From Bog-756 sp963725395 (GTDB lineage Bacteria; Actinomycetota; Acidimicrobiia; Acidimicrobiales; RAAP-2), in the NCBI GenBank assembly GCA_963725395.1, contig CAVRYH010000009.1, positions 62,001 to 126,000 on the forward strand: a stretch of DNA of 64,000 bases, read 5' to 3'. Position 1 is the first letter of the stretch. Each line of letters begins with the position of its first letter. A program made the translations under genes and the position numbers. This document shows positions 60,263 through 64,000 of this stretch, in pieces. The notes beneath the pieces were generated by a model that was not told the origin of the DNA, made no database searches, and saw only the letters and a program-made list of their open reading frames with translations.

Positions 60263-61051
60263 GTGCGACGGAGCGAGTTGCGGGCCCTCCTGATCGGTGC
60301 CGGCCTCGAATTGTTGATCGAAGAGGGCCTCAGCCGGGGCACCGACCAGCTCACGTTCAAGCGCGTCTTCGACCGGATCCAGGCCGAACACGGATTGACC
60401 GTCACCAACGCCTCGGTGATCGGTCGCATCTGGAACAACATGGAGGAGTACCAGGCGGCCGTGTTGACCGCGGTGCTGGTCAACGACGATCAGCAGGGTA
60501 TGGACGAGGCGCTCGAGGCGGCGGGCACCGTGTTGGCGTCCGCCGACCGTGCGAGCGCCGCCGGCCGGGTGGCGGCAGCGTCCGAAGTCTGTCGGGTGGC
60601 GGGGCAGGCAATGATCGACAGCCTGCTCGCTTCCCCCAAGGCGAGCATCAACATCGGACTGCGCGGACTTGCGATCTCGAGACTGTCGGTCGATCAGGGG
60701 ACCCCGGGATCGAGCAGCGTGCTCGGAGCCTACGAGGAGATCAGAGCACGCTGGGACTATGCGCTGGAGAGCGCATTCGAGGTGCTCGGTCTCGGGATCC
60801 GACCCGGCCTCTCCGTCCGTCAGCTGTCGATGCTCGTGGTCTCGCTCGCCGAAGGCGCTCTCATCTGGGACCGTATCGATCCGGCGTGCACACGCCAGAT
60901 CCTCCGCCCCACCGGTCTCGACGGCGAGGAGCAGGAGTGGGGACTGTTCGCGGTGGGCATCGAAGCCCTGGTGTGGCAGTTCACCGAGCCGATCGAGATG
61001 CCCGCGTCAGCGGCGCTGTCGCGCACGCCCTCGGTCGCCGGGCGCTCCTAG
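60263..61051 (+). CDS. TetR-like transcriptional regulator
   Basis: A 262-residue helical protein. The N-terminal RSELRALLIGAGLELLIEEG and LTFKRVFDRIQAEHGLTVTN, then IGRIWNNMEEYQAAVLTAVL, resemble a TetR helix-turn-helix in which the recognition helix is altered (ASVIGRIW instead of the usual AxYYHF). The C-terminal domain contains LSMLVVSLAEGALIWDRID, like large TetR relatives. It is divergent from the MarR-MFS pair across a palindrome. A GC-rich hairpin follows the gene. Confidence 0.6.
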   Translation: MRRSELRALLIGAGLELLIEEGLSRGTDQLTFKRVFDRIQAEHGLTVTNASVIGRIWNNMEEYQAAVLTAVLVNDDQQGMDEALEAAGTVLASADRASAAGRVAAASEVCRVAGQAMIDSLLASPKASINIGLRGLAISRLSVDQGTPGSSSVLGAYEEIRARWDYALESAFEVLGLGIRPGLSVRQLSMLVVSLAEGALIWDRIDPACTRQILRPTGLDGEEQEWGLFAVGIEALVWQFTEPIEMPASAALSRTPSVAGRS

Positions 61052-61426
61052 GGGTGACCAGAAATCCCGGGTAGCCGCCGCTACCCGCGATCTCCTCTGG
61101 ATCCACCGCCCAGGCCGTCAGTATCCCTCGTCCCGACCCAAGTTGCAATCCAAAGTTGCATTTAGTGGTCGACGCTGGCGTTCCGGCAGTCCTTCACGAT
61201 GCGGCCCTCAGGGCAGGGCGCCCGTGGTGTCGGTGGACACCAGCGACGGGTCCGCCGAGGCCAGATCGGCGTCACCGGCACCGGTCGGGTCGAAGCCGAG
61301 CATCTGGTGGGCACTGGCGACCACGATCTGGTCGACCACAGGACAGTCCGTCGTCACCGGCACGTCCAACGGGAAGCACCCGCGCGGGGCGCGTCGCCCA
61401 TCAGTCTGGTCGGTACGCTTGAGCCG
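61052..61426. other. 375-base intergenic region
   Basis: It starts with the hairpin at 61068-61087. A repeated AGTTGCA occurs near 61141-61165. Just before 61427 a TACGCT hexamer is placed as a -10 for a leaderless start at the GTG. No further gene is seen. Confidence 0.35.
61068..61087 (+). terminator. hairpin after the TetR-like gene
   Basis: CGGGTAGC (61068-61075), loop CGCC, GCTACCCG (61080-61087): an 8-bp perfect stem 17 bases after the stop codon. No T-tract follows, as is common for actinobacterial hairpin terminators. Confidence 0.5.
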
Positions 61427-62419
61427 GTGTGCGCTGAGCCGTTGGTCACTCCGGCCCTGGTGGTCCAGGCCGAACTGCTCGAGGCCAATCTCGCCACCAT
61501 GGCGCAGGCGCTTCCGGCGGGGCACCTGCGCCCGCACGTGAAGGCCCACAAGTGCACGAGGCTGGCGAGGCAACAAGCCGCGCTCGGCCACTCGGCCTTC
61601 ACCTGCTCGACCCTCCGGGAGATGGAGGGAATGGCTCGGGCCGGACTGGGCGATGACCTCCTGCTGGCCAACGAGGTCGTCGACGCCTCCCGGCTCGGTC
61701 CACTCGTTCGCAATGGCGCGCGCGTGACTGTCGCTGTCGACTCCGAGGAGACGATCGTGGCAGCCGTGTCGGCGGGGGTGCCCGAGGTGATGATCGACGT
61801 CAACGTGGGGCTGCCCCGCTGTGGCTGCGCACCGGAGGACGCCGGCAAGTTGGCGGGGATGGCTCGGGCACGGGGCTTGGAGGTCCGTGGCGTCATGGGC
61901 TACGAGGGACACGTCGTCGGCCTGGAGGATCGGGCGACACGGTCGGCCCTCCTTGAGGAGTCGATGGGGCTCCTCGAGGCGGCCCATGACCAGACGGGTG
62001 GCGAGATCGTCTCCGCCGGCGGGACGGGGACCTACGACCTCAACCACTGGGCCACCGAGATCCAGGCCGGTTCGTACGCCCTCATGGACACCGCCTATGC
62101 CAAGCTCGACCTCCCCTTCGCCCAGGCGCTCTCGGTGCTGGCCACGGTCATCTCGGTGTCGCGCGACTGGGCCGTGGCCGACTGCGGCCTCAAGGCACTG
62201 GGGATGGACCACGGCAACCCGACCATCGAGCGGGCCGATGTCCTGTTCTGCTCCGACGAGCACGTCACGTTCCGGCCCGAGCATCCGGTGCGGGTCGGGG
62301 AGCTGATCACCGTGTTGCCGGCACACGTCGACCCGACCGTGGCCTACCACGAACGACTCGTCATCCTGGACGGCGAGGACGTCGTGGACAGGTGGCCCGT
62401 TGACCTTCGTGGCTGGTAA
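61427..62419 (+). CDS. alanine racemase N-domain / D-threonine aldolase-like PLP enzyme
   Basis: A PLP-barrel enzyme of 330 residues. RPHVKAHKCTRLARQQ (35-50) has the PHxKxHK motif whose first Lys binds PLP in D-threonine aldolase-type enzymes, and GGTGTYDL holds the phosphate. Near the C-terminus LPAHVDPTV matches the metal-binding His-x-Asp of that family, preceded by CSDEHVTF. It may cleave or dehydrate a D-beta-hydroxy amino acid. The GTG at 61427 follows a TACGCT -10-like hexamer with no ribosome binding site, suggesting a leaderless message. Confidence 0.78.
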   Translation: MCAEPLVTPALVVQAELLEANLATMAQALPAGHLRPHVKAHKCTRLARQQAALGHSAFTCSTLREMEGMARAGLGDDLLLANEVVDASRLGPLVRNGARVTVAVDSEETIVAAVSAGVPEVMIDVNVGLPRCGCAPEDAGKLAGMARARGLEVRGVMGYEGHVVGLEDRATRSALLEESMGLLEAAHDQTGGEIVSAGGTGTYDLNHWATEIQAGSYALMDTAYAKLDLPFAQALSVLATVISVSRDWAVADCGLKALGMDHGNPTIERADVLFCSDEHVTFRPEHPVRVGELITVLPAHVDPTVAYHERLVILDGEDVVDRWPVDLRGW

Positions 62420-62471
62420 CCGGGCAGGCTGTGGCCACCCTCAGCGGGAACTCGCTAGGGTCCGTCGCTGC

Positions 62472-63959
62472 GTGAGGCATTTCGTGCGGACTCTCGGCCT
62501 CCGGACAGCTCCGGGTCGCCATGGGTGGCGAATCGTCGCCGGGTGCTTGCTCGCCTGGTCCGTACTGGCCGTGCCACCGGTGGCCGACGCCAGCGCCTCT
62601 CCAGCCCCCCTGCCCTCGTCGCACATCGGTTGGGCGCCGTGCCGGTCGGTGGCTGGATACCTGTGCGGGACGCTGTCGGTCCCGCTCCAGTACCAGGATC
62701 CGTCTCGGGGCTCGGTCCGCCTGTCCGTGATCGAACACCGCGCGCCCGACAGCAAGGGCGTCGTCATCTTCAATCCGGGCGGACCCGGTGAGAGCGGCGT
62801 TCTCATCCTTCCCGTCCTGGCTTCGCTCGTGCCCGCTTCGGTACGCGACCGATTCACCCTCGTGAGCTTCGATGAGCGAGGGACGGGAGCGAGCGAGCCG
62901 CTGGCCTGCGGACCGTCCCCCGCAGAAGCCAGCAGTGCGGTCGCCGGGACGGCGGCGGCCACCCTCGTCTTCGCCGGCCTGGAGCGTTCCTGCCGGTCCG
63001 ACGACCCGGAGCTGCTCCCGACGGTGGACACCACGACCTCGGCCCGGGACATGGACCGACTGAGGGCCGCCCTCGGAGTCGGGCGGATCAACTACTACGG
63101 CCTGTCCTACGGGACCGCACTCGGAGCCGCCTACCGACAGCTGTTCCCGAGCCGTGTCCGGTCGATGGTCCTCGACGGTGCGGTCGACTCCAACCTGAGC
63201 CTGGCCACCGAGGCCACCGAGGAGGCGCCGGCCATCGAGACCGTGCTCGAGCACGACCTGTCGGGATGCGCCTCCAGCCCGGGGTGCCCGCTGGGAGCAG
63301 ATCCGGTCGCCTTCTACGCCCAGCTGCAGCAACGGTTGGCCCGGGCGCCGCTGCCCGCCCCAGGCGACGGCGACACGAACCCGGTGACCGAGGGGGATCT
63401 GGCGACGGCCACGCTGCTCTACCTGTCGGTCCCGACCCTCACCCCGGGCTACCTGTCGGCGCTGGCCTCGGCGGCCACGGGCGATGGTGCACCCCTCCGC
63501 TCTGTGGCCCTGGACCTCGAGACCGACCTCAACGGATCATCGCTCGTCGGCCCACTGTGGGCCATCACCTGCAACGACGCCCCGCACCATCCCGACGGCA
63601 GCGCCACGGCCGCGCTGGCCCGGTCGTTGGCCGCCCGGTATCCCCTCGGTGGGGCCGAAGCGGTGTCGAACAACCTCATCGGATGTCCGGGCTGGACCGA
63701 CCCGGGCGGGACCGTCCCCCATCTCTCCCCGAACGGCGCCCCGACCCCTCTCGTGGTCGGGAACACCGGGGATCCCAACACCCCCTACCTCGGGGCCCGC
63801 CAGCTGTCGGAGGCCATCGGGGGGCGGCTCCTGACCTACGTCGGTTACGGGCACACATGGCTGCTCGACAATTCGACCAACCGGTGCATGCAGGACGCGG
63901 TCGCCGGCTATCTCGTGGACGGGGTGCTCCCGGCCCGTGGAACACGTTGCGAGGCGTGA
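62472..63959 (+). CDS. secreted alpha/beta hydrolase, S33 peptidase (tripeptidyl aminopeptidase-like)
   Basis: The product has 495 residues. The N-terminal helix WRIVAGCLLAWSVLAVPPVADA is a signal peptide. The fold shows IFNPGGPGESG (oxyanion HG-type loop), LVSFDERGTGAS, the nucleophile elbow GLSYGTALG, and the C-terminal catalytic His in YVGYGHTWLLDN with Asp in VVGNTGDPNTPY before it. This is the SlpD/E and TAP-type exopeptidase plan of Actinobacteria. The GTG at 62472 is chosen; a start at 62400 would overlap the previous gene by 20 bases. Confidence 0.82.
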   Translation: MRHFVRTLGLRTAPGRHGWRIVAGCLLAWSVLAVPPVADASASPAPLPSSHIGWAPCRSVAGYLCGTLSVPLQYQDPSRGSVRLSVIEHRAPDSKGVVIFNPGGPGESGVLILPVLASLVPASVRDRFTLVSFDERGTGASEPLACGPSPAEASSAVAGTAAATLVFAGLERSCRSDDPELLPTVDTTTSARDMDRLRAALGVGRINYYGLSYGTALGAAYRQLFPSRVRSMVLDGAVDSNLSLATEATEEAPAIETVLEHDLSGCASSPGCPLGADPVAFYAQLQQRLARAPLPAPGDGDTNPVTEGDLATATLLYLSVPTLTPGYLSALASAATGDGAPLRSVALDLETDLNGSSLVGPLWAITCNDAPHHPDGSATAALARSLAARYPLGGAEAVSNNLIGCPGWTDPGGTVPHLSPNGAPTPLVVGNTGDPNTPYLGARQLSEAIGGRLLTYVGYGHTWLLDNSTNRCMQDAVAGYLVDGVLPARGTRCEA

Positions 63960-64000
63960 TCGTGGGCCGCCGGGCGCCTGGACCGCACGCGGCGTCCCCA

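Noticed and set aside
1..64000. tRNA, rRNA, CRISPR arrays, insertion sequences or prophage
   Set aside because: No T-loop-type GGTTCGAATCC element in a cloverleaf context, no spaced direct repeats of CRISPR size and no transposase or integrase motif was found on reading both strands. A tRNAscan and ISfinder search would be decisive.

Overview
The window is high-GC DNA with mostly short intergenic gaps, many GTG starts and GGAGG-type ribosome binding sites. The gene content is typical of Actinomycetota: an F420-type (LLM-family) oxidoreductase, an F420-reductase-like gene, a DUF3089 protein, a DUF4331 protein, and many TetR and MarR regulators. An uncultured or environmental actinobacterium, possibly of the Acidimicrobiia, fits best; that assignment is inference. 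I saw no rRNA, tRNA, CRISPR array or insertion sequence.

Layout. 1-13.3 kb: a zinc-ribbon protein, a possible structured RNA, a DMT transporter, two TetR loci with clear palindromic operators (one beside a methyltransferase, one facing a duplicated-domain protein), a frameshifted membrane acyltransferase, a DapB-like dehydrogenase and a complete polar amino-acid ABC importer. 13.4-19.2 kb: an orphan substrate-binding lipoprotein, then a tatA-tatB-tatC operon facing a small Tat-signal protein, a DUF4331 protein without a signal peptide and a small companion protein. 19.4-25.9 kb: a stress cluster on the minus strand (AI-2E-type permease, HAD hydrolase, large catalase with a DJ-1-like tail, ferritin-like protein, histone H1-like repeat protein) and a divergent flavodoxin-fold reductase. 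26-41 kb: an ECF sigma factor with its YCII partner, a NYN-like protein, pirin, an atypical Nramp transporter, a chitinase remnant, TetR, a Tat-exported GH27-like enzyme, an exporter-type ABC pair, a zinc-ribbon protein, a broken F420-reductase-like gene and a repeat-bearing cell-wall amidase. 41-47.7 kb: an ion channel, a PP2C phosphatase, an RsbW-like ATPase, CsbD and a run of small membrane or stress proteins, then a nitroreductase. 48-64 kb: a PAS-GGDEF-EAL protein, a PhyH-type dioxygenase, another orphan substrate-binding protein, a DUF3089 protein, a GH1 glucosidase after a broken MarR gene, SHOCT/DUF6325 proteins, an LLM oxidoreductase, an MFS exporter with MarR, TetR, a D-threonine-aldolase-like enzyme and an S33 peptidase.

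How the genes may work together. Seven stress genes or operons carry the same promoter pattern, GTTT-N15-GGGNAN with two variants, which resembles promoters of the SigB/SigF general-stress sigma family. They lie on both sides of a PP2C phosphatase and an RsbW-like anti-sigma ATPase. I read this as a general-stress regulon with its partner-switch regulators in the same neighbourhood; the sigma factor and anti-anti-sigma factor are not in the window. A second candidate system is the Tat operon beside a 101-residue Tat-signal protein and a signal-less DUF4331 protein, which suggests piggy-back export.

Several genes are split by single-base indels (near 8510, 10195, 31420, 38898 and 55585). Either the assembly carries indel errors or this lineage is losing accessory genes; raw reads would decide.
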